A stretch of 45,406 bases of DNA from Planctomycetota bacterium (lineage in GTDB: Bacteria; Planctomycetota; Planctomycetia; Pirellulales; Pirellulaceae). The notes beneath the pieces were generated by a model. The model worked only from the letters and a program-made list of their open reading frames with translations, did not search any database and was not told where the DNA came from. The stretch covers positions 229,376 through 274,781 of the forward strand of contig JABAAE010000011.1 of the NCBI GenBank assembly GCA_014238905.1, written 5' to 3'. The position numbers were made by a program, and so were the translations under genes. Of the stretch, positions 23,609 through 33,589 are shown piece after piece; within the stretch, counting starts at the first letter, position 1, and each line of letters starts with the position of its first letter.

Positions 23609-26554
23609 TTAATTACCCATCTGTTCCAAAACGGTCTTCGCGATGGTCGACCATTCGTTAATTTCGATTGCCTTGTGTTGGCCAATTATTCGAGTCGGTC
23701 TGGTAATTTTTGGAGCCAGATTTTCTCCGGCGATTGTATAAATGAATTGGGAATCCTGACTTGCGAATCGTTTTCTCCATGAGTTTGCCAGGACCGAAAT
23801 CTCTTCTCCATAATTCATCCCCTGGTCCGGTTCGAACATCTCGGGACTGGCCAAAAAGATAATGCCTGTCAGTTCTGTGGGTGTGAACGAGTGCACCATG
23901 ACATTGTAGGCCTGGGATGCTTTGCTTGTGATGCTGCTTGACAACGTCGGATAGCTGCCCCACGGAACTCCATCGGGAACGGCCCGGGTTGCCTTCATCG
24001 TGGGGATGTAGTCGGACCAGTATTGTTTCCAATCCGTAACGTAACGATTGATATTGGCATTGTAATACTGGTTCCCGGGCAGCACTGTTGCGAGGTCTTT
24101 GTAATCATCCATCAGGCTGGCCGCGTTCTTAAGATCGGGAACCGGGATCCAGCTCTTGATCGTGATCAAGTTCTTTGAAGGCTTTCCTTTTCCCAATGAA
24201 TTCATACCGCTTTGCATGAAGATGATCCCAACCGGTCTGCCCGACGTTTCGGCCAAGCGATTTCCAATGGCTTTGGCAAATCCTGTCGCTTCGGTCCATT
24301 CGCAGGCGAACCTGTTTTTTGGCGTTCGGGAAACGCAGACGCTGTATCTTGAAGGAGCCTGATGAGTAAAGCGTTGGGCTTTGCGGCGGATCATGCGAAC
24401 CGGAATGGCAGACTCTTTTTCTCCAGTGAGATGGAATTTGAACGGTGGAGCTGCGACGAACCAAACGTCGCCAATGATCACATTATGGCAGATTCTCTGG
24501 TGTGCTATTTCACCATCGATTAAGAAAGTGACTTTCAATGTTTTTGGTTTGGAACTCGCTTTCATGGGTGGGACGGTGACACGCCATTCCTTTCCCCATG
24601 AAAACCGGTTTTGGCCCGGTCCGAGCTTCACAATGTTGGGCGAATCGTCTTCGACTTTAATTGTCTTGTTAATCCCGGCAAAACTGAATTTGATTTCGGA
24701 TTTGCCAGCGGCTTGAAAACCATGGTCGTGCAGCACCGAACCCCAAAACGTGATCGGCTTGCCTGCCTGTAGCACTGCGTTGTCCCGAAATTGAGTGCTG
24801 AGCAGTGGCATTTTGTACCACTCGGCCAATTTCCCTTCGGCTCCAGGATCTGGAATCTGCCCAGCGATTTTCAGTTTTTCATCCGGCCAGGTATTGCTGG
24901 TGACCGTTTTGTTTTCGTATTCGATGAACGGCGTCATCGGCAATAACGCACGGTTGTATAGATTCGGCTGAAATCCGATCCCAGCAGTTCCGTACGATAC
25001 ACCGCGGGGAGATTTCGTTTTGGATGAAGTAAGAATCACTTGACTACCGTCAATCTGCATGTTCGCTGGGTGCCAGATGCGATTTTCATCAGCTAGATAA
25101 AACAGCTTCACTTGATCGTCACCGTTTTTGATGATTTTTGGATCGGCGAATCCGGTGCCATCCTTGTTTGATCGATTGGCGTTGTAACTTGTGTCAGCGA
25201 CAACCAGTCCGCCGATGGCATGGTCAAATTCGACAATCACCTTGTTGCCGTCTACTTTGTAGGACTTGAACATTGGCCCGTCAGTAACGAGTTTTTGGCC
25301 GTATTGGTTTTTTAAGGCATGTAATGCGAGTCGCTGTCCGGGAACGGCTTTGTTCCAATAATGGATCGCTCCGGAAATATCGATTTGACTTGCCATTGCG
25401 GTGCTGGGGATGTCCCTGGCCAGTGACGTGCCGAGTCGCATTTCGGCAGTGCTGCCAATGCTTGGAGCATTGTTCCATCCACCTTTTTGATTTGGGCAAT
25501 AGAATTGGTGAAAGTAAACGGGGAGCTTCGGCTTGCCCCATACAAGTCGCCAGCCACGAACCAGGCTGTGAAGGTTGTTGTAATAGGGCAAACCCTCGCC
25601 CATGTTGGCATAGCCTTGATTCCAGATTGCGCCACGGATTGCAAACGGGATCACGGGATTTAGGCGGCCATTGAAAAGCCAGGTCGCGTCGCGGTTGCCA
25701 TTCATGTTGCCTGGCGTGATCGTAGAAATGGCTTGTGGCGTTTGGCCTTTTTGTACGCGTTGTGAGTTTTCATTAAGAGTTGTTTGAATGTTTTGATAAA
25801 AAGTGTTCCAGGCTTTCTGGTGTTGGGAAGTCGCCGGATCTGTTTCCCGAATCTTCTGATAAATGGATTGCGTGTATTCGTCTTTGCCGTCCCGAAACCC
25901 TTCTCGCGGTACCCACGCCTGAATGGCGGTTTGACTGAACGAGCAGTTCAGGATTCCGATGGGAACGTTGAGTTCATTGTGAAGTCTGAGTGCAAAGGCA
26001 AATGCGATAGCGCTATGGTTGCCATAATCACCATCTTTCCAGGCGCCTTCTGCCTTTTCAATTGGGTGTAACATGGCAAAGACACTGGTGATTTCGAATT
26101 CTCGAATCGGGGCGGTTTTGCCTGCTGTTTGTTTGGTGAAGTCTTGTGCAAGTTTGTTGGTGGAACTCTTCGCTACTTTCCATTGCATGTTGGATTGTCC
26201 CGATGCCAACCAGACTTCGCCAACGAGAATGTTTTTAATCGTGACTATTGATCCGGCGGCATTACTGACGATCATTTCTCGCGGTTCAAAATTAGCCTTT
26301 AGTGAATTGAGACTTAGTGCCCACTTCCCGTGACTGTCCGATGTCGAAGTTTGCTTTTGACCAGCGAATTCAACTGTGATTTTGATTCCTGGTTTGGCCC
26401 ATCCCCAGATGGGTACAGGCATTCCACGCTGAAGAACCGCGTTATTACAAAACGGAGCGCCGAGTTTGATTGAGTCGTTGGCATTCGACTCGATGGTACA
26501 TGCCGAAAACAAAATCAGTAGGAAGTAGCACCAGGGCTTAATTGAAAAGTTCAT
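23609..26554 (-). CDS. Sialate O-acetylesterase, two fused SIAE-like units, second inactive
   Basis: A 981-residue exported protein (signal about 1-26, possible lipid Cys19). Unit 1 (about 30-580) is a full sialate O-acetylesterase: beta-sandwich opening with N-N-A-V-L-Q-R-G, nucleophile V-W-L-A-S-G-Q-S-N-M-Q-W with Ser121, I-W-N-Q-G-Y-A-N in place of the usual W-Y-Q-G-E-S-N, and I-H-Y-W-N-K where the family has D-I-H-P-x-N-K; the His is kept but the Asp is Ala. Unit 2 (about 583-981) repeats the opening (R-D-N-A-V-L-Q-A-G-K-P-I-T-F-W-G) and I-G-D-V-W-F-V-A-A-P-P, where the G-Q-S-N-M nucleophile is lost. The enzyme removes O-acetyl groups from sugars. Last gene of the esterase operon, 11 bp behind the SGNH gene. 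Confidence 0.87.
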   Translation of the reverse strand: MNFSIKPWCYFLLILFSACTIESNANDSIKLGAPFCNNAVLQRGMPVPIWGWAKPGIKITVEFAGQKQTSTSDSHGKWALSLNSLKANFEPREMIVSNAAGSIVTIKNILVGEVWLASGQSNMQWKVAKSSTNKLAQDFTKQTAGKTAPIREFEITSVFAMLHPIEKAEGAWKDGDYGNHSAIAFAFALRLHNELNVPIGILNCSFSQTAIQAWVPREGFRDGKDEYTQSIYQKIRETDPATSQHQKAWNTFYQNIQTTLNENSQRVQKGQTPQAISTITPGNMNGNRDATWLFNGRLNPVIPFAIRGAIWNQGYANMGEGLPYYNNLHSLVRGWRLVWGKPKLPVYFHQFYCPNQKGGWNNAPSIGSTAEMRLGTSLARDIPSTAMASQIDISGAIHYWNKAVPGQRLALHALKNQYGQKLVTDGPMFKSYKVDGNKVIVEFDHAIGGLVVADTSYNANRSNKDGTGFADPKIIKNGDDQVKLFYLADENRIWHPANMQIDGSQVILTSSKTKSPRGVSYGTAGIGFQPNLYNRALLPMTPFIEYENKTVTSNTWPDEKLKIAGQIPDPGAEGKLAEWYKMPLLSTQFRDNAVLQAGKPITFWGSVLHDHGFQAAGKSEIKFSFAGINKTIKVEDDSPNIVKLGPGQNRFSWGKEWRVTVPPMKASSKPKTLKVTFLIDGEIAHQRICHNVIIGDVWFVAAPPFKFHLTGEKESAIPVRMIRRKAQRFTHQAPSRYSVCVSRTPKNRFACEWTEATGFAKAIGNRLAETSGRPVGIIFMQSGMNSLGKGKPSKNLITIKSWIPVPDLKNAASLMDDYKDLATVLPGNQYYNANINRYVTDWKQYWSDYIPTMKATRAVPDGVPWGSYPTLSSSITSKASQAYNVMVHSFTPTELTGIIFLASPEMFEPDQGMNYGEEISVLANSWRKRFASQDSQFIYTIAGENLAPKITRPTRIIGQHKAIEINEWSTIAKTVLEQMGN

Positions 26555-26565
26555 TCGGTAACAGG

Positions 26566-27246
26566 CTATTTTAAATCAAGGTTAGCGGAAATGCTCTGAA
26601 CCAAAGGTGGGTGCAGAGGCTGTCGATCGAAAAAGAAAGGATCGGCATTGTGAGATGCCGGTTTTTCCATGTTGATTATACTTTTCACAAAGGAATACAT
26701 GTCGTTGATCGGCACATTGTGTGTTTTCATGATTTTGGCAGCAATAATGTTGTATTCGATCTCTGAACCCTTTTGGAAAACATTGGTTCCTGAATGTCGA
26801 ATCGGTGTGGTGCTTGCCCAAACCAGTTTTGCGTTGGTTTGTTTGAGTCGTCCAACTAATCTGTTCAGATTCGTTGCATATTGTTCGGGAGTGGTTGTTC
26901 GAATACCGCCAACGTGAATGGGCAGAACGCGAAACGATTTCATTCCACCAGCGCGGTAGATCAGGTCGCCCAGTCCGAAGTTGAAATGGATGAGTGCCCA
27001 TTTTTCAGTGCCAATGAGTTGGTCAAGATTTTCCAGCGCCGAGGATGTATTTCGGATTTCGCCGGGCTGGATATTTCGAAAGACGACTTCAGCTTTGCCC
27101 TTGAGCGCCCTGGAAATTTCTGCAGCCGGTTGTTGGTAAATTGAATCACCCAAAATCAGTATCTTCGGCAGATCATTATTGTCCGATCCAATTACCGGTA
27201 GCGTTGTAATCGTCAACAGAATCCAGATCATTCGCGATGCACCCAT
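26566..27246 (-). CDS. Exported SGNH/GDSL-type hydrolase
   Basis: A 226-residue protein with a Sec signal (about 1-21) and a good ribosome site (CGGAG 8 bp upstream of the ATG). SGNH blocks: I-L-I-L-G-D-S-I-Y (block I; nucleophile Ser in G-D-S), F-N-F-G-L-G-D-L (block III region with N-F-G), and C-terminal D-R-Q-P-L-H-P-P with the His. Typical of esterases or carbohydrate deacetylases; full length for the family. It sits in the operon 3 bp after the DUF1552 gene and 11 bp ahead of the SIAE gene. The short spacing implies coupled translation. Confidence 0.85.
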   Translation of the reverse strand: MGASRMIWILLTITTLPVIGSDNNDLPKILILGDSIYQQPAAEISRALKGKAEVVFRNIQPGEIRNTSSALENLDQLIGTEKWALIHFNFGLGDLIYRAGGMKSFRVLPIHVGGIRTTTPEQYATNLNRLVGRLKQTNAKLVWASTTPIRHSGTNVFQKGSEIEYNIIAAKIMKTHNVPINDMYSFVKSIINMEKPASHNADPFFFDRQPLHPPLVQSISANLDLK

Positions 27247-27249
27247 CGA

Positions 27250-28614
27250 TCAACTCCGAATCTCAGACATTGCTGCTGTGCTGTCGGCAAATTTTTGAGC
27301 AGGAATGTCAACTGAATTGAGCATGGTGACAAACAGGTTGGCCAACGGAACTTTCTTTTTGCCGGCAAAATCCAGTAGATTTCCGTGCTTGAGTCCGAGG
27401 CTGTTCCCGCCCGCTAATTGTACCGGGTAGTTTTTTGTGCTGTGAGAGGCATGTGGATGGGCGGAACCCCACAGGACGATCGTGCGATCGAGCATGTTGC
27501 CGTCACCCTCGGGCGTGTCGCGAAGTCGTTTGAGAAAATACGCATGTTGTTCGGCACGCCAACGGTCCCATTGGCCGGAAAACTCGGGTGGACGTTTGTG
27601 GGCGATGTCGTGTGTGGCACCCTTGTATCCCAGTACATAATTTGCGTAATTCCACAATTCACTATCCTGTGATTGTTCACTTTCCAACATCAGCGTTGCA
27701 AAGCGAGTCGAGTCGGTTTGAAAGGCAAGGTAGATCAAGTCATACATGCAGCGGATGTATTCCTCCGGTTCCTTATGCGAAACCTCAAGGTTCAGGCCTT
27801 TGGTGTCGAATTTTGGAAGTGGTTCATGGGTCCATTTGCTGGTCCGTTCTACTCGTTTTTCGATGGCCCGTATCGAATCAATGTATTCATCGAGCTTCGC
27901 CTGATCCTGTTTTCCGATCCGGTTTTTCAGGCTCTGGCTATGCTCCAATAAGACATCAAGAATACTGGCGTCGCGTTTCAATCCGGCTCGGACTTGTTCG
28001 ACTCCTTTGCCTGCAAAAGGAACAAAAAGTCTGTTGAAAATTTCCTGCGGCTTGTGCATTGACGGAATCGGCCGACCGGGACCCCGATGCGAAAGAGTTT
28101 TGCTGGACCCATAGGAACCTGTCCCGCCTTCGGTGCCTAAAACCAGAGAAGGGTATCTTGTTTGATGCCCATGGAAATTCGCGGCAACCTGGTCGATCGA
28201 AATGTTATTGGTTTTCTGGTGTTCGGTCATGTCAGCACCAGTAGCGAAAACATCACCACTGCTGTGCCCTCCCATTTTCCATCCACCTTGGTGGTCAAGG
28301 CCTCGCAGATAAGTGACGTATTCTTTCAGGGGTTCGAAGGGAGCAGATGACTTGTTAAACGTGAGTTCGCCTGGCTTGGCACATGGCCACCAGTTCCATT
28401 GATGATGAGAAACCTCTTTATTGGTGGGATTTCCATTGGGGTTTTTAGGCATGTAGGCACCATAGGCGATGTACCCGACCATCATTCGTTTGGGCAATTC
28501 CTTTTCCGGATTGTTTTGGCCCCAGCTCATGCAATTCAGCAGCGGAAGAGTCAAAGCAACTCCGCTCCCGCAAATCAAATCTCGCCTGTTCAGCTGCCAT
28601 GATTTTTGAGTCAT
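27250..28614 (-). CDS. DUF1552 protein, Tat-exported
   Basis: A 454-residue protein with a twin-arginine signal (L-N-R-R-D-L at about 8-13, then a hydrophobic stretch) and an AGAGGA ribosome site 5 bp before the ATG. It matches DUF1552 as I know it from planctomycetes: G-Y-I-A-Y-G-A-Y, the H-Q-G-G-W-K-M-G-G-H-S-S-G-D-V-F block, P-S-L-V-L-G-T-E, and C-terminal A-H-P-H-A-S-H-S-T-K-N. These proteins are usually encoded next to DUF1587/1592 cytochrome-like proteins, as here (17 bp apart). The fold is of the alkaline-phosphatase/sulfatase type as DUF1501; the biochemical role is not established. Confidence 0.9.
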   Translation of the reverse strand: MTQKSWQLNRRDLICGSGVALTLPLLNCMSWGQNNPEKELPKRMMVGYIAYGAYMPKNPNGNPTNKEVSHHQWNWWPCAKPGELTFNKSSAPFEPLKEYVTYLRGLDHQGGWKMGGHSSGDVFATGADMTEHQKTNNISIDQVAANFHGHQTRYPSLVLGTEGGTGSYGSSKTLSHRGPGRPIPSMHKPQEIFNRLFVPFAGKGVEQVRAGLKRDASILDVLLEHSQSLKNRIGKQDQAKLDEYIDSIRAIEKRVERTSKWTHEPLPKFDTKGLNLEVSHKEPEEYIRCMYDLIYLAFQTDSTRFATLMLESEQSQDSELWNYANYVLGYKGATHDIAHKRPPEFSGQWDRWRAEQHAYFLKRLRDTPEGDGNMLDRTIVLWGSAHPHASHSTKNYPVQLAGGNSLGLKHGNLLDFAGKKKVPLANLFVTMLNSVDIPAQKFADSTAAMSEIRS

Positions 28615-28631
28615 GTTTTCCTCTAAGTCTA

Positions 28632-31175
28632 TTATTTGTTGTTTTTACGTTGAAACGTATTGCTTTGGCAAATTGCGACGATGATCTCTTGAAGCCTGAA
28701 GTCCTGTTGCTGCGATTTAATCAGCAGGCTTTCGACTTCAAGCCGATCCCGAAAAGTTAGTTGGCGGCCAACGGCATAGGTCAACAAACGCCGAATGACG
28801 TTTTCGGCGATGTCTTTCTTTCGGTGTTCCATAAGGTAGGTTTTGAGAGCCATGACCCCATCGATTGATGGACCGCTGGGTACACGCGTTTTTGCGGAGA
28901 CTTTGACAGTATTAATCGAATCGAGATATTTTGCGTAACCATTTAGATCATGGTCTGTTGTTTTGTTGAATCCGCGAACGCGGGTTCCTTTGACAGGCAC
29001 AAGGGGTTGGAATTTCCCGATGGCGTTAAAGCGTTCGAAAGAAATTCCCCAGGGATCAAGGCGGATGTGACACCGGTTACAACTTTCTTCTTGTCGATGT
29101 TTTTCCAAAACGTTCTTGATGGTTAAAGCCTTTTCAGCGGACTCGCCGGTGGAATCTGTAAGTGCCGGAACGTCGGCCGGTGGATCGGGGACCTCTTCAC
29201 CCAGGATTGCTTCACGCAACCAAACCGCACGGTAAATAGGATGGGGTGCGGTACCGGTACCATTTGCAATCAGTACAGAAGCATGTGTGAGCAGACCCCC
29301 CAGATGTTGATTGGGCCCAACAGGAACTGGCCGCAGTCCGTTGCCTTGAACACCGGTCACTCCATAATGCGCCGCCAAGGGTTGATTCAGGAAAACAAAA
29401 TCCGAGTCCACAATGCTTAGCAAGCTTGCATTACGTTTGATTAATTCACCGACGAAACCAATTGTTTCGTCGATCATGTAATCGCGTATTGTTGGGCGAT
29501 AAGGGACTTCTGTTCCCGTCCGTTCACCTGCACTGACGTAATAGAGAAATCTAGGGAAAAGTTCCCTGTTGATCGGAATTGTCTTCAACTTGGCGAGACC
29601 AAGCCATTGCGTTGTAAAGTTTTGCAAAAAACTTTCAGAACGCTTGTCGGCAAGCATCCGCCGAACCTGTTGACTGATGATCTCTGGATCATCGAGCTTT
29701 TGTTTCTTTGCCAAGTCGATTAACTCTTTGTCTGGCATGGTGACCCAAAGAAAGTAGGACAGTCGACTTGCAAGCTCAAACTGCTTAGATGTTTTTTCGT
29801 CATTGAATGTGTGGTAGAGAAATTGCGGAGAGATCAAAACCATCGAAAGAGTCTCTCGCATTGCCGCTTCAGTGGTTTTCAGTTCCGGCAACACCACTTC
29901 GTAAATGCTGGCGAATCTTGCCACTTCGCTCTCGGTTACTGGTCTGCGATAGGCACCAGTCATGAATTTTCTCAAGACTGCCTCTATATATGCCTTGTGA
30001 TTGGATTTCCGGAGAGGAGAATCAAACAGGATGTTTTGGTGGTGAAGCGGCGGCCATGAATTAATCAGGGGCGCTTCGAATTCCATCCACTCCACGACGG
30101 CGCGTGGCATGGCAAGGTTTCGGTTGCCATCATTCAGCGTACCGTCGTCGTAAAGGTTTTGTGGTGTGATGACCATCGTGTCGGCACGACGAATACCATT
30201 GACGGTTCTACCTGGGCGAGCCGGGTGATTTTCCATTCGACCCCGGAACTCAAAAATCTCTGGATCGTCCGGACTGTTTTTGAGTTGTAGATTTCCGACT
30301 GGTTCAATTCGAAGTGTAGCGCTGTTTTCTCCCAACCCGTAGCCCATCACCAGCCGTAAGGGTACTTCGCTGATTCCCTCGGGCAAGATGGCAGATGCCT
30401 TCACGCGAATTCGATATTCGCCGGTCCTGGGAAACGATTTGAGACCCATTCCCGAGGCAGCGGAATTTCGGCGGTTGCCCCAAACGCCAACCTCGTCATA
30501 TCCCAATCCGCGGTCCAAGCCGTGTGGTTTCCATTCTCGTCTGGTCTTGTGGGTCTCTGGTTTCTCCGGATCGACAATCGCACTCGCCATGGCTCGACGC
30601 GCGACTTCGAGATATCTATCGATGTTTTCTGGCCCGACCTGCATTAGTTCGGAAGTGTTGTTGAATTCGTATGGTTTGACGGGATCCTTCGGGAGATCAT
30701 CGATGACCTTGAGTTCAAAACCAAGCAAGTCACGCAGCGTGTTTTGGTATTCAACGTTGGTCAGACGCCGAGTCATTGGAGGAGCGGTTTGTGTATTTGA
30801 CTCCTGGATAAATTTGCGGAGTCTGGAATCAATCCACTGGCTCACTGCTTTTCGTTCGTCTGCGGATGGCTGCGATTGGCCCTCCGGGGGCATCTGGTGG
30901 TCGTCGATCATATCGAGAACCAACTCCCATTGTTGGCCATCTTTAGCAGCCGAAAAACTGCCGTTAATTTTGGTGATGGAGAAATCACCCTTGGGTGATT
31001 TCTCACCATGACATTGAATACAGTATTTTTTGACAAAGGGCTGGACGCTGTTGTTGTAATCGTCACCAAACAAGTCTTTCGGCAAGCAAACAATCACAAT
31101 CAGCATGAGCGGAATGGACCCGATCCAGGTCGGTTGATCGCGGTCTGTCGACAAGTGTTGGCAAAAAACAGGCAC
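28632..31175 (-). CDS. DUF1587/1595/1592/1588/1585 protein with c-type heme sites
   Basis: An 847-residue exported protein. The frame starts at GTG at 31175; an ATG at 31106 (M-L-I-V-I-V-C) inside the hydrophobic signal is the alternative. Near the N-terminus, C-I-Q-C-H (52-56) is a covalent heme-c site of the planctomycete cytochrome C type. DUF1587 follows (T-R-R-L-T-N-V-E-Y-Q-N-T-L-R-D-L-L-G-F), then DUF1595, DUF1592 (R-L-S-Y-F-L-W-V-T-M-P-D), DUF1588 with a second C-N-R-C-H-I-R-L-D-P-W-G, and DUF1585 at the C-terminus. Likely a periplasmic electron-transfer or oxidoreductase component. Conserved partner of DUF1552, 17 bp ahead of it, and 53 bp behind the SASA-module gene. Confidence 0.92.
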   Translation of the reverse strand: MPVFCQHLSTDRDQPTWIGSIPLMLIVIVCLPKDLFGDDYNNSVQPFVKKYCIQCHGEKSPKGDFSITKINGSFSAAKDGQQWELVLDMIDDHQMPPEGQSQPSADERKAVSQWIDSRLRKFIQESNTQTAPPMTRRLTNVEYQNTLRDLLGFELKVIDDLPKDPVKPYEFNNTSELMQVGPENIDRYLEVARRAMASAIVDPEKPETHKTRREWKPHGLDRGLGYDEVGVWGNRRNSAASGMGLKSFPRTGEYRIRVKASAILPEGISEVPLRLVMGYGLGENSATLRIEPVGNLQLKNSPDDPEIFEFRGRMENHPARPGRTVNGIRRADTMVITPQNLYDDGTLNDGNRNLAMPRAVVEWMEFEAPLINSWPPLHHQNILFDSPLRKSNHKAYIEAVLRKFMTGAYRRPVTESEVARFASIYEVVLPELKTTEAAMRETLSMVLISPQFLYHTFNDEKTSKQFELASRLSYFLWVTMPDKELIDLAKKQKLDDPEIISQQVRRMLADKRSESFLQNFTTQWLGLAKLKTIPINRELFPRFLYYVSAGERTGTEVPYRPTIRDYMIDETIGFVGELIKRNASLLSIVDSDFVFLNQPLAAHYGVTGVQGNGLRPVPVGPNQHLGGLLTHASVLIANGTGTAPHPIYRAVWLREAILGEEVPDPPADVPALTDSTGESAEKALTIKNVLEKHRQEESCNRCHIRLDPWGISFERFNAIGKFQPLVPVKGTRVRGFNKTTDHDLNGYAKYLDSINTVKVSAKTRVPSGPSIDGVMALKTYLMEHRKKDIAENVIRRLLTYAVGRQLTFRDRLEVESLLIKSQQQDFRLQEIIVAICQSNTFQRKNNK

Positions 31176-31228
31176 GGCTGGTTGAGGTTTTTGGGGGACG
31201 GTGTAACGAGTTTAAAAATCCATTTTAT

Positions 31229-33508
31229 TTATTGGCCGACTAACTTGATAGGCGGCAGTTTTTGTTCCTGCATCTGCATTGAAAAATGCCCTCGCGGAGG
31301 TTGGACTCCGCGCCTAGGGTGGTTGTATCGCAGGAATGTCGTCGCAGCGATGGTGACTTTTTGTCCCCTGAATTCATCCAGGATGTCCACGTAAACATGC
31401 CCGCCACGAGGTTGCCCGCCTTGCCGTACAGCGACACCCGTTTTTGATTCGACCAACAATTTCCCGTTGATATAAATCGCGTAGCCCTCACCCGAATTCA
31501 CGTGGGCTGCTCCGCCGACGACGATTCGATAACGATGGTCAGGTTTGAGAGGCGGGATTTCAATCGTGCTACGAACCAAGAGGACTTCTTTCTCCCAAAG
31601 TGTTTTAGGTTTTTCGTTACAGCGGCAAAAAGATGCCGCGCATGATTCTGAAAGTGGTGACATTTTGCCGTCCAGTTGTCCGAATGGCTGGAGGCCTTTA
31701 CGGAATCCGGATCCGGTTGGATCGAATTTCGGTGAAACCCAGTTTTCCATGCCCTCGGGATAAGTCACCTTGCGGAAACGATTTCCTTTTTCGAGAGGCA
31801 GTTTCTCTGGTGGATCAAAACTCAGGTAATCCCATTGAACGTTGTTCAAATCGGGACCGAATGCCTTCCAGTCGAATTCGGTTATTCCTGCTGCGTGGTA
31901 ACAGTTGAGCAGTCCATAAATCGATCCTCGTAGAAACTGGTTTGGTCGTTGCGGGCGTTCACCGGAGGACTCTTGTGCCAAAGATTTATTATAACGTTGG
32001 TCGGCAATGTAGGCTGCCGAGATGCCGTCGAAGATGATCGGCTGAAGGGCCTGTTGCGAACGGGCCATTTCAGCTTCGGTGGGCTTCGCCGTTTGGAGGC
32101 CGTCTGTCTGCCTTTTGACTGGTTTCTCCCAAGTCAATCGCTCGACCTCCCCGCCCAGTAATCGGACCATGGCACGTCCCAGCGAATCGCCGATTAACAG
32201 GTAAGATTCTGCGTTTCGATTGTAGTGGTAGTCCTGGTTTGTCGGCGACTGATCGACTTCTCGCCAATAATCTCGAATGTCAACCGAGGCGACGGTTCCT
32301 GTAAATTCGGGGTGCTTTTCTGGATTGCCCACTGCCATCTGGGCTGTCAGGATTCTCCGGAATTTTTCGGCCATGTTGTGGCCGCCGAAGCCGACTGTGG
32401 CCACCACAACCGGAAGCTTTGGTTTTTTGAATTCTTTGCGAACGTCGTTGATGAGGTTGACGAGGTTCTTTTCGTAATTCGCAATGGTGGCTTCGCTGAA
32501 ACTGTCTTTGTGGCCTTGGAACCAGGCAAATCCAGAAATTTCGTATCCTTGGCCTTGATAACCGGGAACCACTTTGTCGATGTTGGCCAGCGTCTTTCGA
32601 ACCCCTTTCACCATTAGCTTGTATTCCGCGGATTCAAACTTGTTATCAGGATCGGTTCGACCACTGGAAGGGGGCCGAAAATCAAAGCCGAGGGATCGGT
32701 TGCCTTGAGCGGTTTTGATTAACAGGACGTGTTCATCATGAAAAGTTCCCAATACGTGTCCAAAACCGAGTTCGGGCCCAATGGACTTACCATTGGAAGT
32801 GGCAGTCAATGGTGAACCCTTGCCTTCTTCTGACAGTCGGGCTTCCTGGAAGTAAACATCATTTCGAACAGACCAATTACCTTTTTCATCGACCAGCCAG
32901 GGAAACTTGCCTTCGCGTTTGGCGACGGCCTGAAGGTCTCCATGGCCGAGTAGATCGATCTTTTGCATCCAGAACCGAGGAGCTGTTCCGGTGACCCCGG
33001 AAATTTTGAATCGGTAGCGTGTTTTGGCTTCGAGACGGATTTCTTCGTTGACAGGGGCGTGTCCTTTTTTGCGGTCATAGACTTTCTTCCCATTGACGCT
33101 CATGCCGCAGTATGAACTGTCTCCAGACCCGCAATGCAATCGGTAGTTGCCACTTTGCGGGACTTCGAAAAATCCTTCCATGATCGGTTTCTGAGTGGTA
33201 GCACCGTTGGGAAGGAAAACCTCCAAAGTGGAGACTTTGTAGTTTCCGACTTTATAGATTTGAAAAGGTTGACTGGGTACGGCGGGATCCGAGCTGAGAT
33301 ATACTCCGTTGTAAATATTTTTTGCACCACTGAGATTCCCCATTCCAACCATATTGGACTGGCCGGCAAGGATATAGACTTTTACCGGCTTGGAAGTATC
33401 CCCCGGCCTTCCGTCAGGATCGGGCAGTTGCGACGGAATCTCTTGTGCTGAAATGGGAAGGGCGATCAGGATCACCGCCAAGGCCATCAATCGGCGTGTT
33501 GGTTTCAT
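31229..33508 (-). CDS. SASA-type acetylesterase with inserted domain and C-terminal shared module
   Basis: A 759-residue exported protein (signal about 1-21). Residues 43-450 form a SASA (CE6/sialate O-acetylesterase-like) domain: nucleophile Ser51 in A-G-Q-S-N-M, I-G-P-E-L-G-F-G (243-250), W-F-Q-G-H-K-D (329-335), and the catalytic His428 in H-Y-N-R-N-A-E-S-Y. Between the first and second blocks, residues 75-187 form an inserted beta domain resembling PA14/CBM carbohydrate-binding insertions (G-F-F-E-V-P-Q-S-G-N-Y-R-L). Residues 518-755 form a C-terminal module also found in the neighbouring 1201-residue protein, with I-Y-I-N-G-K and T-L-W-E-K-E-V-L-L. Predicted to deacetylate a glycan while holding it with two accessory domains. 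Confidence 0.9.
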   Translation of the reverse strand: MKPTRRLMALAVILIALPISAQEIPSQLPDPDGRPGDTSKPVKVYILAGQSNMVGMGNLSGAKNIYNGVYLSSDPAVPSQPFQIYKVGNYKVSTLEVFLPNGATTQKPIMEGFFEVPQSGNYRLHCGSGDSSYCGMSVNGKKVYDRKKGHAPVNEEIRLEAKTRYRFKISGVTGTAPRFWMQKIDLLGHGDLQAVAKREGKFPWLVDEKGNWSVRNDVYFQEARLSEEGKGSPLTATSNGKSIGPELGFGHVLGTFHDEHVLLIKTAQGNRSLGFDFRPPSSGRTDPDNKFESAEYKLMVKGVRKTLANIDKVVPGYQGQGYEISGFAWFQGHKDSFSEATIANYEKNLVNLINDVRKEFKKPKLPVVVATVGFGGHNMAEKFRRILTAQMAVGNPEKHPEFTGTVASVDIRDYWREVDQSPTNQDYHYNRNAESYLLIGDSLGRAMVRLLGGEVERLTWEKPVKRQTDGLQTAKPTEAEMARSQQALQPIIFDGISAAYIADQRYNKSLAQESSGERPQRPNQFLRGSIYGLLNCYHAAGITEFDWKAFGPDLNNVQWDYLSFDPPEKLPLEKGNRFRKVTYPEGMENWVSPKFDPTGSGFRKGLQPFGQLDGKMSPLSESCAASFCRCNEKPKTLWEKEVLLVRSTIEIPPLKPDHRYRIVVGGAAHVNSGEGYAIYINGKLLVESKTGVAVRQGGQPRGGHVYVDILDEFRGQKVTIAATTFLRYNHPRRGVQPPRGHFSMQMQEQKLPPIKLVGQ

Positions 33509-33589
33509 GATTTGGTTCGTGTGGGTTTGAGGTGAAACTGCTGTGATCGGACTGCTGTGATCGACGCTTTGAAGAACGGAAGCAGGCTG

